Assembly: GCA_947561585.1 (NCBI GenBank)
Contig: CANNZV010000919.1
Coordinates: forward strand, 213,906-277,905
Source of the DNA: Caprella mutica
Lineage: Eukaryota; Arthropoda; Malacostraca; Amphipoda; Caprellidae
Length of the DNA: 64,000 bases
Direction of reading: 5' to 3'
Shown: positions 27,377 to 36,813 of the stretch, piece after piece
Layout: each line of letters starts with the position of its first letter
Position numbering within the stretch: the stretch's first letter is position 1
Translations under genes and position numbers: made by a program
The notes under the pieces: model-generated
Databases searched by the model: none
What the model was told of the DNA's origin: nothing
Seen by the model: only the letters and a program-made list of their open reading frames with translations

Positions 27377-28243
27377 ATGAGCAGACTATTATATTATTTG
27401 TTGGTAAAACCGCTTTCTTTGCTGCCTTTGCCTTTGTTATATGGTTTTTCTAATTTCCTATATATGGTCATGTATTACCTGGTGGGATATCGGAAAAAGG
27501 TGGTTTTTCAGAATTTAAAAAACTCTTTTCCAGAAAAATCAAAGGAAGAAATTACAGGTATTGCTAAGCTATTTTATCGACACTTTTGTGATTTGATGGT
27601 GGAAAGTGTGCGCTTGTTTAGCATTTCTAAAAAAGAAGCTCTAAAACGGCTAAAAGTCACTAATCCTGAGTTTTTGGATGCCTATGCGGAACAAGGAAAA
27701 AGTGTGATTTTGGTAGCTGCTCATTATAATAATTGGGAACTTGCAGCGGTGGCTTTTCAGCCGCAATTAAAGCATAAAATAGTCGGCTTAATTGCTCCGG
27801 TAAAAGACCCTTTTTTCTATAAAAAATTTATTGACTCTCGCACCAAATTTGGCACATCTGTCATCTCCATGCATAATACAAAAGACTATTTCAAGGAAAA
27901 TAAAAAGGTCATAGATACGGTCGTTTTCATAGGTGACCAATCGCCTTCTTCCGCTAAAAAGAAGCTGTATTGGACACAGTTCTTGAACCAAGAAACGGGT
28001 GTGATGCTGGGTGCAGAAAAGTATGCAAAAGCGTATGATTATCCAGTCGTTTTTGTCAAAAACAAAAAGGTAAAACGCGGCTATTATGAAATGACTTTTG
28101 TGGCTGTAGAAGACCATCCTACCGAAAGCGCAGCGTTTGCTATTACGGAAAAACACTTGCGGATTTTGGAGCAACAAATTCAGGATGCGCCGCAATATTG
28201 GTTGTGGACACACCGTCGTTGGAAACGGAAAAGAGTGGTTTAA
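27377..28243 (+). CDS. LpxL/HtrB-type lysophospholipid acyltransferase (288 aa)
   Basis: An inner-membrane acyltransferase of the lipid A biosynthesis lauroyl/myristoyl transferase family, adding a late acyl chain to lipid A or an aminolipid. An N-terminal hydrophobic anchor (residues about 3-35) is followed by the H-x4-E active-site motif in AAHYNNWELAA. GDQSPSSAKKK and the ending WLWTHRRWKRKR are typical of the family. The ATG at 27377 is preferred; an in-frame ATG at 27326 would add 17 residues before the membrane anchor. Confidence 0.88.
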   Translation: MSRLLYYLLVKPLSLLPLPLLYGFSNFLYMVMYYLVGYRKKVVFQNLKNSFPEKSKEEITGIAKLFYRHFCDLMVESVRLFSISKKEALKRLKVTNPEFLDAYAEQGKSVILVAAHYNNWELAAVAFQPQLKHKIVGLIAPVKDPFFYKKFIDSRTKFGTSVISMHNTKDYFKENKKVIDTVVFIGDQSPSSAKKKLYWTQFLNQETGVMLGAEKYAKAYDYPVVFVKNKKVKRGYYEMTFVAVEDHPTESAAFAITEKHLRILEQQIQDAPQYWLWTHRRWKRKRVV

Positions 28244-28252
28244 AGTAGTGCG

Positions 28253-28789
28253 CTACAAAGCCTTAAAACTCCATGTCAAACGCGTTATGGACACTATTTG
28301 TCCGTCCGCCATTTTGCCCGTCGAAGTCATGACTAATCGCTGCGCTTTTCCGGTCGCAATAGCCCGATTAATAGTCGCAATAACTGCCTCGCCATCTTCG
28401 CAAATAAAAGTCGTTTTTCCGGTTGCTTTTTTCACAAACTGAGCCTCTACATCGCTCACTAGCATAGAAATTTTTCCGCGTCCTTCCATTGCGACTTTAC
28501 AGAGTGCGCCCGTCGAAAATTCGGCGACGCCACACTGCGCCGCGAAATAGATAGAACGAAACGGATTTTGGGTCGTCCAGCGAAAAGGCATGGTCATTTC
28601 GCAACGTTGATGTGTCAAAGATTTTACGCCTGCGCCCCAGAAAAATAAGGTCGGTAATTTGGCAAGAAAATAGAGCCGCATTTTCCAGCCCGTGTTCAAA
28701 TCTTTGAGCAGTTTTTGAACGCCTTTGTCTTCAATATTAAAGGTCGATTTATTGGTGGCAGTGGCTGACATATTGCGTTGATTATTCAT
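28253..28789 (-). CDS. DUF4442 hotdog-fold protein (178 aa)
   Basis: A thioesterase-superfamily (hotdog) protein of the DUF4442 type. MPFRWTTQNPFRSIYFAAQCGVAEFSTG shows the expected asparagine and the long hotdog helix, although this motif is not proof of catalysis. Possibly an acyl-CoA thioesterase; the substrate is unknown. It is convergent with the acyltransferase gene, 9 bases apart. Confidence 0.8.
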   Translation of the reverse strand: MNNQRNMSATATNKSTFNIEDKGVQKLLKDLNTGWKMRLYFLAKLPTLFFWGAGVKSLTHQRCEMTMPFRWTTQNPFRSIYFAAQCGVAEFSTGALCKVAMEGRGKISMLVSDVEAQFVKKATGKTTFICEDGEAVIATINRAIATGKAQRLVMTSTGKMADGQIVSITRLTWSFKAL

Positions 28790-28994
28790 TTAAAAAAGCA
28801 AATGTAGCGAATATTCGCTGTAATATCATTTTCAAGAATAGTCTTTTTCGGAACTATTTTGTTATTGTCCTATTTCTCTTCTGCATACAAATTTTGAGTA
28901 ATAGCCGCTATAAGTTTGTTCTTTCGCTCAAAATTGACGACTTTTGAAGTTTGCTGAAAATCACGAAAAATAAACCGTAAAACCGTCCAACAAC

Positions 28995-30671
28995 ATGGCT
29001 TTCCCTCTACAAAATATTGAGTTACATATAGACGACCATTTCCTTTTGGTTGGCGAGACTTTATTGGAACAAGGCAAAGTGGAAGATTTGCAGGAAATGG
29101 AGCGACATTTATGGTTGGGTTTTGTCTTAGACAATGAGATAGAAATCCAAATTTCGCCTTCCAAAGTACGCGCAACGACTTGTGAGTGTGCGACTTATTT
29201 GGAGCATCGAATGTGTGAACATATATGCGCTGTTTTATTGGCTTTGCGACGCAAAATTAATTCCAAAAAAGAAGATAAAAACTCGACTAATCGGGTTAAA
29301 GCTCTGCCAAAAAAACTCACGACAGCCACTATTTTAGAGCAAATTTCACCGGAAGAGTTAAAGTTATTTGTACGGCAATATGCACGCGCCAATCGCCCCT
29401 TTGCAGTAGCGATGAAAGCACGTTTTGCGGCAGATATTCGGATGGAAAATGACCGAGATAAATATGACCAATTATTAGAATCAACGATAAAAGGTGCCAG
29501 AACGAAAACGGATAAAATTCGGCATACGGGCAAACAAAAAGTGCTCAATGTTATTCAGTTATTATTGGTACAAGCCGATGATACTTTGATACGCCAAAAT
29601 TTTGCAGAATGTAGCTTAATATTGCAGTCTATCATTGAAAAAGGCGCACCCATTTTTTGGAAAATAGAAGGTAAATCAGAAAAATATTACGAAGCTATTC
29701 GGCAGGCTTTTGATATGCTAAAAAAAGTGGTCAATGCCGAAATTGCTCCCGAATTGCGCGAACAAATTTGGAGCTTTTGCTTAGAGCAATCTGAAAAAAC
29801 AACCTATCGAATTTCGGGTTTTAGTCGTTTCTTTTTTCAACTCTTATTACAATTGGCAGATGAGCCCGAAAAAACTAAAAAGCTCGTCCAAGTCATTGAT
29901 AATCAATTAAATACAAAAGGCGTTTCTGGCAAAACAAAAGCCAATTTATTGATTAGCAAACTAGCAATTTTAGAAAGAGAAGGCAAACAAGAGGAAGCCG
30001 AGGCTTTAGTTTTCGCTAATTTGAATGAGCCTGAATTGCTGCTTTACGCAGTAGAACAAGCTATCGAAAATAAAAACTGGACACGTGCTAAATTTTTGGC
30101 AAAACAAGGTCTAAATCATACTTTTCCGAAGCCTGTTGTGGCGCGTATTGAACATGCATTATTGGAGGTGGCAAAGCATGAAAAAGATAAGAAAACGATA
30201 CTCGAATTGGCGCGAAAACGCTTTTTACGACAGAAAGATATGGCTGATTTTATGCTTTTGAAAAAATATTATTCCACTCGAACTTGGCCGCGATATGTCA
30301 ATGAATTACTGACTGATTTGCGCCGTCAGCCTTTCACTTTCGAAAAAAGAGATGCCGAAGCAGCCTTGCTTTTGGAGGAAAACCGAATGGAAGAATTATT
30401 GAGTTATATCGAAAAAATTCGCTCTCTAGATTTGCTCCAGATACATTTTATTACGCTGTTAGAATACTCTAAATCAGCGACTTATGGCCTTTATGAAGAG
30501 TTGACTTCGAGTTATATTAAACATCATTTAGGCAATCAAGCTTCGCTAAAAATTCGCAATGCCTTAACTTTTTTATATACTTTAAAACAAGACCGCTTCG
30601 CGAATGGTTTGGTCGATAAATTCCGTCAATTGTATCCAGAACGCAAGACATTGATGGAAGCTTTGTCTTAA
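28995..30671 (+). CDS. SWIM zinc-finger protein (558 aa)
   Basis: Residues about 55-80 form a SWIM finger (CECATYLEHRMCEH, C-x-C-x(n)-C-x-H), a zinc-binding module used for DNA or protein contacts. The remaining 450 residues are alpha-helical with Lys/Glu-rich repeats, like helical-repeat domains in bacterial SWIM proteins. No ATPase or helicase motifs are present, although such proteins can act with SWI2/SNF2 helicases. The function is unknown and the gene is alone. Confidence 0.75.
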   Translation: MAFPLQNIELHIDDHFLLVGETLLEQGKVEDLQEMERHLWLGFVLDNEIEIQISPSKVRATTCECATYLEHRMCEHICAVLLALRRKINSKKEDKNSTNRVKALPKKLTTATILEQISPEELKLFVRQYARANRPFAVAMKARFAADIRMENDRDKYDQLLESTIKGARTKTDKIRHTGKQKVLNVIQLLLVQADDTLIRQNFAECSLILQSIIEKGAPIFWKIEGKSEKYYEAIRQAFDMLKKVVNAEIAPELREQIWSFCLEQSEKTTYRISGFSRFFFQLLLQLADEPEKTKKLVQVIDNQLNTKGVSGKTKANLLISKLAILEREGKQEEAEALVFANLNEPELLLYAVEQAIENKNWTRAKFLAKQGLNHTFPKPVVARIEHALLEVAKHEKDKKTILELARKRFLRQKDMADFMLLKKYYSTRTWPRYVNELLTDLRRQPFTFEKRDAEAALLLEENRMEELLSYIEKIRSLDLLQIHFITLLEYSKSATYGLYEELTSSYIKHHLGNQASLKIRNALTFLYTLKQDRFANGLVDKFRQLYPERKTLMEALS

Positions 30672-30771
30672 AAATGGTTCAAAATGTTCGATGTGCTTTT
30701 TTTGATACTTATTTTATAACGAACACTTTTGCGCTAGGGCGCAACCTCGCAGCAGGAGCTACGTGGTACAT

Positions 30772-31719
30772 TTAATAAAAGCCCTTTTCATTCAAACCTA
30801 AGGAAAAATACAGCTTATCTTTCCGTATTTTTTGTCCTTCTAAATACAGAAATGGTTCTCCCTTTTCGTCGAGCATTGGGTAGTGAACATTTCGTGCTTT
30901 ATTCCATTTTTCGGGAACTAATATCATGTCGTGTATGAGCAAATTTTGTAGCCCGTGGCGCACTTTTTCGCTGTCAATTCCGAGGTCTAAATGTGCCATT
31001 TCTCCATTGCCAAAAAATTGTGAAATACGAGCACTTAAAATGCCATGGGAATAGTTTCCGTACTGACATTTTGAGAAATTTCTATAGCCATATCGACAAG
31101 GATATTCAGTTTCGCAGATGTTTTGAGCAGTCGCTCCTTTTGTATTACCATGCCACAAGACAGAGCGAATTTCGTATTGCGTATTATCCGCCGTATAGCG
31201 CAAACCGATTGCGCCTGTACGGTATTTATCGGCGGGCTTTCGGAGCGTAAGTGCATCATTTTCAGAATAGAATACAAATGAATTTATATAAATTGAAATA
31301 ATACCGCTACTCTGTGAAGTTTCGATTTGGTCTTTATAGAATTGCCATTCATAGCCTAAAGCATAGCGTCTATTCGTCGGTGATTGATACAATAAAGGTA
31401 CATTTTCGGTAGCTATTATAGTTGCTTTAGTAGCACCAAAACCAAGGGCAAGTCCTATATTGGGTTGTGCTTCCCAACCCATTTTCGCTGGCCCGAAACT
31501 GCTGAAATTATAATGCCCACGCAAGCCAATATGTGCCGCTAAGCAATCTCTTTCTGCTGCTATTTTAGCGAATGCTCCTACTCTATTTATAGGTTGTCCA
31601 AAGCCGCACGAAATTCCTACTTGCAAGCGTAAATCAATAGTCGGCGCAGGCTGTTCTTGAGCGACTATATTACTCAAAAAAGAAATTAATAAACAGCTTA
31701 AAACAACAATTTGACGCAT
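30772..31719 (-). CDS. Exported beta-rich protein, unknown function (315 aa)
   Basis: A signal peptide (MRQIVVLSCLLISFLSNIVAQ) is followed by repeated aromatic and glycine-rich strands (AAHIGLRGHYNFSSFG, NIGLALGFGA) as in small outer-membrane or surface beta proteins. A middle segment (YRTGAIGLRYTADNTQYE) recalls Bacteroidota proteins that databases label polymorphic toxin type 23. I see no toxin delivery region or immunity gene and regard that label as unreliable here. Cysteines cluster at about residues 215-235. Confidence 0.55.
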   Translation of the reverse strand: MRQIVVLSCLLISFLSNIVAQEQPAPTIDLRLQVGISCGFGQPINRVGAFAKIAAERDCLAAHIGLRGHYNFSSFGPAKMGWEAQPNIGLALGFGATKATIIATENVPLLYQSPTNRRYALGYEWQFYKDQIETSQSSGIISIYINSFVFYSENDALTLRKPADKYRTGAIGLRYTADNTQYEIRSVLWHGNTKGATAQNICETEYPCRYGYRNFSKCQYGNYSHGILSARISQFFGNGEMAHLDLGIDSEKVRHGLQNLLIHDMILVPEKWNKARNVHYPMLDEKGEPFLYLEGQKIRKDKLYFSLGLNEKGFY

Positions 31720-31935
31720 GTTTCGTATTAATGAATAATTAGGGATTGAGAATTAGGAATTAAAAATTCACGCTAATTGCCTCTGAATTTTGCAATTTCT
31801 ATTTTCTGTTCTTAAACTCTCGTAATAAATGTACATCTTTGCTTTGAATTTGGCACGTTTTAGGCACAAATAAGAGAGACTTATGTATTGCAAAATTCCT
31901 AATTTCTAATTAAAAAATTCCTAATTAAATTAATT

Positions 31936-32868
31936 ATGTCAGCATATTTAGATAATATAGACACTAGAAATCTAGGCAATTTAGAGCTATTAGCGCGCCA
32001 AGTTGTCGAGGGATTTATTATTGGTTTGCACAAAAGTCCATTTCATGGTTTTAGTGTTGAGTTTGCCGAACATCGCCTTTACAATCCGGGCGAACCTATC
32101 AAAAATATTGACTGGAAAGTCTATGCCCGCAGCAATCGAATGTACACCAAACGCTACGAAGAGGAGACCAATTTACGTTGCCAAATCGTCATTGATGGGT
32201 CTTCGTCTATGTATTTTCCAGAAGTAACGAAACAAAGCGAAGCTTATATTAATAAATTGCGTTTTTCTTCGCTTGCAGCCGCAGCTTTGATGAATTTATT
32301 GCGCAAACAACGTGATGCTTTTGGGCTTTCGGTATTTGATGAAAGCCTTAGGACACACACACGCGCCAAGTCTAGCACGAAGCACTATCGCTTGTTACTC
32401 AGTCAGTTAGACCAACTGATTAACAATCCGACACATAATAAAACGACAAATGCAGCGGAAGCATTGCACCAAATTGCAGAAAGTGTGCATAAGCGTTCGA
32501 TGATTATGGTTTTTTCGGATATGTTTGAGCATAATAAAGATACTGAAGAGCTTTTTGGTGCCTTACAGCACCTTAAACACGCGAAACATGAGGTAGTTTT
32601 ATTTCATACGGTGGATAAGAAATTGGAAATGGATTTTGAATTTCAAAACCGTCCATATTTGTTTGTGGATATGGAAACGGGCGAACAAGTTCGTTTACAG
32701 TCCAATCAAGTGAAAGAAGAGTATGTGAAGCAAGTAAAAGCCTTCAAAGAGGAGTTGAAAATGAAGTGTTTGCAGTATCATATTGACTTTGTGGAGGCAG
32801 ATATTAATGAAGGTTTCAAGCCCGTTTTGCAGGCATATTTAGTAAAACGAACGAAGATGAGAATATAA
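31936..32868 (+). CDS. DUF58 domain protein, MoxR-associated type (310 aa)
   Basis: A cytoplasmic protein with a DUF58 signature (RLYNPGEPIKNIDWKVYARS, RxYxxGDxxRxIDW-like) followed by a von Willebrand A-like fold starting with a MIDAS-like DGSSSMYF. In Bacteroidota it is usually encoded with a MoxR AAA ATPase in the BatA-E cluster, linked to stress and envelope function; no MoxR gene is in this window. The spacer before it is rich in AATTAGGAATT-type words. Confidence 0.87.
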   Translation: MSAYLDNIDTRNLGNLELLARQVVEGFIIGLHKSPFHGFSVEFAEHRLYNPGEPIKNIDWKVYARSNRMYTKRYEEETNLRCQIVIDGSSSMYFPEVTKQSEAYINKLRFSSLAAAALMNLLRKQRDAFGLSVFDESLRTHTRAKSSTKHYRLLLSQLDQLINNPTHNKTTNAAEALHQIAESVHKRSMIMVFSDMFEHNKDTEELFGALQHLKHAKHEVVLFHTVDKKLEMDFEFQNRPYLFVDMETGEQVRLQSNQVKEEYVKQVKAFKEELKMKCLQYHIDFVEADINEGFKPVLQAYLVKRTKMRI

Positions 32869-32985
32869 ACCTACTCAAGTATTTCGTATTTTTGTTTCAG
32901 CCGTACAGTCTGCGCCCAAGCGGGTAAAATCATAAAGGATTTTGTAGAAAATAAGCTAGCAAATTTAGCACAGTTATTTTTCTTT

Positions 32986-33135
32986 AGTGAAAAGAATTAA
33001 ATAAGTTGTGCCATAATGCGCCGTTATTTTTTCTTTTAAAGAATTCAAAAAATCAGTGCATAGCCGAGTTACGGACTTATTTTTTGTGTTTTTTAAAAGG
33101 AAAAAGAACAAGCAAAATTGGTAGATTATATTATT
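32986..33135. repeat. Palindromic element family B, copy B2
   Basis: Begins AGTGAAAAGAATTAAATAAG and has the core AAAAAATCAGTGCATAGCC..TTACGGACTTATTTTTTG. The right arm is degenerate after AAAAAGAACAAGC. It fills most of the 290-base spacer 32869-33158. Confidence 0.75.
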
Positions 33136-33158
33136 ACAAAATCCCTAAGTAGTCAGTC

Positions 33159-34073
33159 TCATTTTGCCGTCCAAACAAAGTTATCATCACCCAAAATTTC
33201 TCCCTTATTCCAACGATAAGCAGCTAAATAACCATCTTTAGCAACACTAAAATCAGTGCAACAAACCGAGGCGCTACGCAAGGTTGGAGGTTGCTGTGAT
33301 AACCAATAATGACCAATGAAGACAGGAATGTTATCGGGCGCATAATAAAACCCATCTTGAAGTTCTTCAGGAAGCAATTCATCGTTAAAATTTGCTCCGA
33401 TACCATAACTCTTATAAGTCGCTCCTTTCGGATTTTTCCACCATTTTACACGCATAGCAGTACGCGGATGCCCGTCTTTGTCAGCAAAACACTGACCGTC
33501 GGGCAACTCCCGTTCTATGCCTTTTAACAACTTTTCAATTGCGTGGTATTGTGCGCTATTTTTAATGGCAGAGGCTTGCAAAAAATCGGGATTTAATCGG
33601 TTGCCTCCAAGTGCTTTCTTGACATAATCAATAGAAGCCGAGTGCCAACAGGCATGGACTATCCGCAAGTCCCCCAAGTCTAAAAATATAGGTAAACGCA
33701 TCATCCACTCCCGATACATTTTCCATTCTTCTGGATAAACGGCAAAATCTGCCAAGGTCGCTGAAATTTGTTGATTATTAACGGAACTGTGGGGACGGAG
33801 ATATTTCCCATCTTTATCGAGAGTATGAAAACAAAGTATATTGTATTCATGATTACCCATCACGGCAAGTGCTGTTCCAGCGTCTGTCATGGCTTTAACA
33901 ATTTGCAATGTACGTCGTACTTCAAGCCCTCTGTCAATGAAGTCTCCCACGAAAATGACCTTACGGTCGGGGTGTCGATATGCCCCCTTGTCGTCGAGGG
34001 TGTATTGGAGTTGTTCTAAAAGCTGGGTCAACTCGGTGGCGTGACCGTGAATGTCGCCTATGATGTCGTACAT
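33159..34073 (-). CDS. Calcineurin-like metallophosphoesterase (304 aa)
   Basis: A dimetal phosphatase of the Ser/Thr protein phosphatase / diadenosine tetraphosphatase class. All signature blocks are present: DIIGDIHGHATEL, VFVGDFIDRG and MGNHEYN near the N-terminus, then later His residues (VHACWH, IGHYW). The ATG at 34073 places GDIHG at the very N-terminus as usual; the longer frame upstream lies inside element C2. The substrate is unknown (phosphoprotein, Ap4A or other phosphoesters). Confidence 0.88.
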   Translation of the reverse strand: MYDIIGDIHGHATELTQLLEQLQYTLDDKGAYRHPDRKVIFVGDFIDRGLEVRRTLQIVKAMTDAGTALAVMGNHEYNILCFHTLDKDGKYLRPHSSVNNQQISATLADFAVYPEEWKMYREWMMRLPIFLDLGDLRIVHACWHSASIDYVKKALGGNRLNPDFLQASAIKNSAQYHAIEKLLKGIERELPDGQCFADKDGHPRTAMRVKWWKNPKGATYKSYGIGANFNDELLPEELQDGFYYAPDNIPVFIGHYWLSQQPPTLRSASVCCTDFSVAKDGYLAAYRWNKGEILGDDNFVWTAK

Positions 34074-34096
34074 GGTTTGATTTTTACAGTAGAATT

Positions 34097-34230
34097 CAGC
34101 AATTCTCGGTTTAAGCAGAAAAGTGGTGTTACCAGTCATTAATCTTAAAAAACGGGTATTCATTTACTGCCTACTTTATCGTAAAAAACTGGTAACACCA
34201 CTCGACATTTACTTAAACCGAGAATCGCTG
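34097..34230. mobile_element. MITE family C, copy C2
   Basis: A 134-bp palindromic element CAGCAATTCTCGG..CCGAGAATCGCTG with perfect 9-bp duplications AGTAGAATT at 34088-34096 and 34231-34239. It lies 23 bases upstream of the metallophosphoesterase start, so it has probably replaced part of that gene's promoter region. Confidence 0.92.
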
Positions 34231-34274
34231 AGTAGAATTGTTTTAAATAACCAATTAACATATTAAAAATAAAA

Positions 34275-34402
34275 ATGGCTCTTTGAGAATTATTGCAATT
34301 CTACGTCGCGTGGTGACCTGTACCGTTAGGAGGTCAAGAGGCGACTTGAGGTCGCCGCGTGACGTAGAGTTGCATTTTTTGCAAAAATTGTCAAAGAACC
34401 AT
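34275..34402. repeat. Palindromic element family E, copy E1
   Basis: ATGGCTCTTTG..CAAAGAACCAT outer ends, inner arms GCAATTCTACGTCGCG..CGCGTGACGTAGAGTTGC, and a centre with GGTGACCT. Related to 44376-44500 and to the outer part of 56986-57309. Confidence 0.75.
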
Positions 34403-34517
34403 AAAAAACCCTTTAACTCGCTTTATACCAGCGAATTAAAGGGCAACGAAAAGGGCAGTAAAAAGGGCAGTAGTAAAACATAACTTATTGATAATCAGCT
34501 AGTTACGTTTCCAAAAG

Positions 34518-34592
34518 TGGTCATAACTGGATTCGAACCAGTGACCCCTGCCATGTCAAGGCAGTGCTCTAGACCAACTGAGCTATACGACC
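34518..34592 (-). tRNA. tRNA-Val (GAC)
   Basis: A 75-nt cloverleaf on the minus strand: acceptor GGTCGTA pairs with TATGACC, D arm GCTC/GAGC, anticodon stem CTGCC/GGCAG with loop TTGACAT giving GAC, and T arm CACTGG-TTCGAAT-CCAGTT. Discriminator A; CCA is not encoded. Confidence 0.95.
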
Positions 34593-34606
34593 TGATAATT
34601 ATTGCG

Positions 34607-34614
34607 CAAATATA
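34607..34614 (-). promoter_or_regulatory. -7 box of tRNA-Val promoter
   Basis: On the minus strand TATATTTG, followed by CGC as in the tRNA-Ala promoter, lies 15 bases upstream of the tRNA. The -33 box is less clear. Confidence 0.6.
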
Positions 34615-34714
34615 GAAACTAAAATCACATAGAAGTCACAAAATGAAAAATTTTAGTAATTTTTTTCATCCTAGGATGAAAAGACAGAAACGATAACTTT
34701 TCAAAAGCATAATA

Positions 34715-34874
34715 AGTAACGACAAAAAAAATAACTTCCTCAATCAGACAGGTCAAAGTTTCCTTATTTTCCACTTAAAAGCAGTCAAAGTATTAACAAT
34801 TATCCTTCTTTTAAGCGAAAACTAAGAAAACTTATACACGGTCTGTTTGGGGAACTTATTCTTTCGTCGTTACT
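34715..34874. repeat. Palindromic element family G, copy G2
   Basis: AGTAACGACAAA pairs with TTTCGTCGTTACT. Inside is the module CAGTCAAAGTATTAACAATT with flanking TTTTCC / AAAACTAAG, shared with 2854-3010 and, inverted, with about 35000-35050 and 40020-40070. Confidence 0.7.
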
Positions 34875-35160
34875 AAGTAGAATTAAACAAAGATAAGGAA
34901 GATAGCTTTTCAGTAATTTTCTATTCCTTTTCCTCTAATAATGGGTAGTTAGGAATGATGAGTTGTAAATGTTTGACAGAGCGTTCGTGTTTCCAGTTTT
35001 CTTTTGAAAGAAAGAAAATTGTTAATACTTTGACCACTAGGGGCAGGCTGATTTCAAGAGGAAAATGGAAGCGCTAAATCCTGTCAAACCTTATCAGTTA
35101 TTGTTTTGTCGTTCCTTGGCTATACGCTGATTTTTTTAATTCCTTAAAGAAAAAATAATT
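34875..35160. other. Gene-free stretch with degenerate palindrome pieces
   Basis: Contains an inverted partial copy of the family G module (CAGTTTTCTTTTGAAAG, ATTGTTAATACTTTGACC), TTTGACAG..CTGTCAAA arms (about 34972/35084), and a decayed family A/B core (GGCTATACGCTGATTTTTT) at about 35117. No gene is visible. Confidence 0.5.
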
Positions 35161-35292
35161 CAGCAATTCTCGGTTTAAGTAGAAATTGGTGTTACCAGTC
35201 ATTAACAATAAGAACTAGTATTCATTTGCTTCCTACTCTATCGTAAAAAACTGGTAACACCACTCGACATTCACTCAAACCGAGAATCGCTG
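35161..35292. mobile_element. MITE family C, copy C3
   Basis: A 132-bp element CAGCAATTCTCGG..CCGAGAATCGCTG flanked by perfect 9-bp duplications AAAATAATT at 35152-35160 and 35293-35301. It is inserted in already repetitive DNA. Confidence 0.92.
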
Positions 35293-35401
35293 AAAATAAT
35301 TACATCATATAGAGTATTTCATAAATTATCCACTCCCTAAAAGAAGGTTTCATCTTTATAGACTGTCCTATATGCTCACCAACAGCTACAGCTTTTTTAG
35401 T

Positions 35402-35465
35402 TCCTATATATTGCTCCTATATATTGCTCCTATATATTGTTCCTATATATTGTTCCTATATATTA
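35402..35465. repeat. 13-bp tandem repeat, five units
   Basis: TCCTATATATTGC/T repeated four times plus one nearly complete unit (TCCTATATATTA). Each unit contains the TATATATT palindrome. Probably slippage-prone; no gene around it. Confidence 0.9.
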
Positions 35466-35736
35466 AGGTGTAGCTCAAAAATTCGAAATACTTTTCCTCT
35501 CTAATAAGGCTTCTTAAATAGAATAATAACAAGTCGATATTGCTTTTTTAATATTCAGAAAAAAATTAATAATAATTGCTTTTTTTTTGATTTGGAGGCG
35601 ATTAGGGCTAACCAAATCCAAATTTATTAAATTTAAAAACGCTTTTAAAAAATCAACTCAAATCGTTTTTTTCAAAATAATATTCTTCTTAAAGCTATTG
35701 TAAAGTCTAAATTCAAAATAATATTTTGTTAAAAGC

Positions 35737-35767
35737 TTGACTAAGATAAAAAACCGATATACCTTTG
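35737..35767 (+). promoter_or_regulatory. Promoter of the outer-membrane protein gene
   Basis: TTG at 35737-35739 and TACCTTTG at 35760-35767 with 20 bases between them fit the TTG/TAnnTTTG pattern. The 160-base leader that follows reaches the ATG at 35926. Confidence 0.55.
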
Positions 35768-35925
35768 CGTCGTCTTAGAAAAACAACTAAGATATCAATA
35801 CATTTTAAAATCACTAGAACAGATAAATTAATTATCCCTTGAATAAGCAAACATTTTTACAAGCAACAACTGTTAAACACAACTTCCAAAATCAATCAAT
35901 CTTTTACCCTGTTAAATTAAACGTT

Positions 35926-36576
35926 ATGAATAAATTTGCTCTTTTAATCGTCCTCGTTTGTAGCTCTGCCATCCTTTTTGCGCAAAGCAATATTACTGCT
36001 CCTAACACTAAGAAAGAAACGCGCCAAGCTGCTACTTTCAAGCAAGGAGATGCGCAACTAACTGCTGGTATTGGTATTATCCCTACCTATATAGGCGACA
36101 AAAATACAACCGCCTTGATGCCACCAATAAGCCTTACTTTGGCTTACCGCGTATCTGACCGTTTCGTTTTAAGTGCATTCGCTGGCAAAACAAAAGCAGA
36201 AGCTTATTTACCACAAATGCGTGATGGTTCTGAATGGTATGTAAAAAATGAATCAACTACAGTAGGTCTACGTGCCGAAATACATACTACTCGTAGCGAT
36301 AATTTTGACCTCTATGGAGGTGCAATGATAGCCTACAATATGCCTACTATTCAGCGTACTTTATTGAATAATGATGTACATGGTGGCTCTGAAAGTATTG
36401 ACGCAAATGAGGTGGAAGGCCCTACGCCTTTCCGTCCAGGTAGCGAAAATCAAAATCAAGTTCTCTTCTCTGGTTTTGTAGGTGCTGCTTGGTACTTCAC
36501 ACCACAATTAAGTCTTTTTGGCGAACTTGGCTACGGCGTTTCTATCGGAACTGTCGGTTTAGGCTACAAATTCTAA
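35926..36576 (+). CDS. Outer-membrane beta-barrel protein (216 aa)
   Basis: Signal peptide MNKFALLIVLVCSSAILFAQ, then alternating strands (AQLTAGIGIIPTYIG, RFVLSAFAG, DNFDLYGGAMIAYNM, LSLFGELGYGVSIGTVGLGYKF). It ends in an aromatic residue, as expected for a C-terminal barrel strand. The length fits an eight-stranded barrel. A role in envelope stability or permeability is possible; no ligand can be inferred. It has its own promoter and a perfect terminator. The ATG at 35926 begins the signal peptide; the longer frame from a TTG upstream is not supported. Confidence 0.82.
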   Translation: MNKFALLIVLVCSSAILFAQSNITAPNTKKETRQAATFKQGDAQLTAGIGIIPTYIGDKNTTALMPPISLTLAYRVSDRFVLSAFAGKTKAEAYLPQMRDGSEWYVKNESTTVGLRAEIHTTRSDNFDLYGGAMIAYNMPTIQRTLLNNDVHGGSESIDANEVEGPTPFRPGSENQNQVLFSGFVGAAWYFTPQLSLFGELGYGVSIGTVGLGYKF

Positions 36577-36607
36577 GCTTCTTAATTACCTGAGTTTTAT
36601 AATATAT

Positions 36608-36646
36608 AAAGCGTCTGCCGACATTAGTTGGCAGACGCTTTTTTTT
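36608..36646 (+). terminator. Terminator of the outer-membrane protein gene
   Basis: AAGCGTCTGCC pairs with GGCAGACGCTT, followed by eight T. It lies 32 bases after the stop codon. Confidence 0.95.
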
Positions 36647-36674
36647 ATTAACGGCTTGGGAAAGCCGTGCTATT

Positions 36675-36772
36675 AGTGAAAAGAACTAAATAATTTATAC
36701 CATTATGCTTGTTCTTTTTCCTTTTAAAAAATAACGGCGCATTATGGCACAACTTATTTAATTCTTTTCACT
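36675..36772. repeat. Palindromic element family B, copy B4 (core deleted)
   Basis: A 98-bp version: the arms AGTGAAAAGAACTAAATAA and TTATTTAATTCTTTTCACT match copy B3, but the central hairpin of about 62 bases (ACACAAAAAATAAGTCC..) is gone. The junction CTTTTAAAAAATAACGG suggests loss between short A-rich direct repeats. Confidence 0.85.
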
Positions 36773-36784
36773 TACAAAAAAATA

Positions 36785-36813
36785 AAAGCGACCTCCAAAA
36801 GGAGAGTCGCTTT
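36785..36813. terminator. Hairpin downstream of B4
   Basis: AAAGCGAC pairs with GTCGCTTT around a CTCC/GGAG inner stem. It resembles a terminator, but no gene ends nearby. The stretch 36814-37254 is AT-rich with no gene or repeat that I recognise. Confidence 0.45.

Noticed and set aside
30772..31719. Annotation as polymorphic toxin type 23
   Set aside because: Only a weak resemblance by eye; a signal peptide and beta-rich body, with no carrier, delivery domain or immunity gene.
35402..35465. Short regularly repeated units, possible CRISPR
   Set aside because: The 13-bp units are contiguous with no spacers, and no cas gene is in the window. It is a simple tandem repeat.
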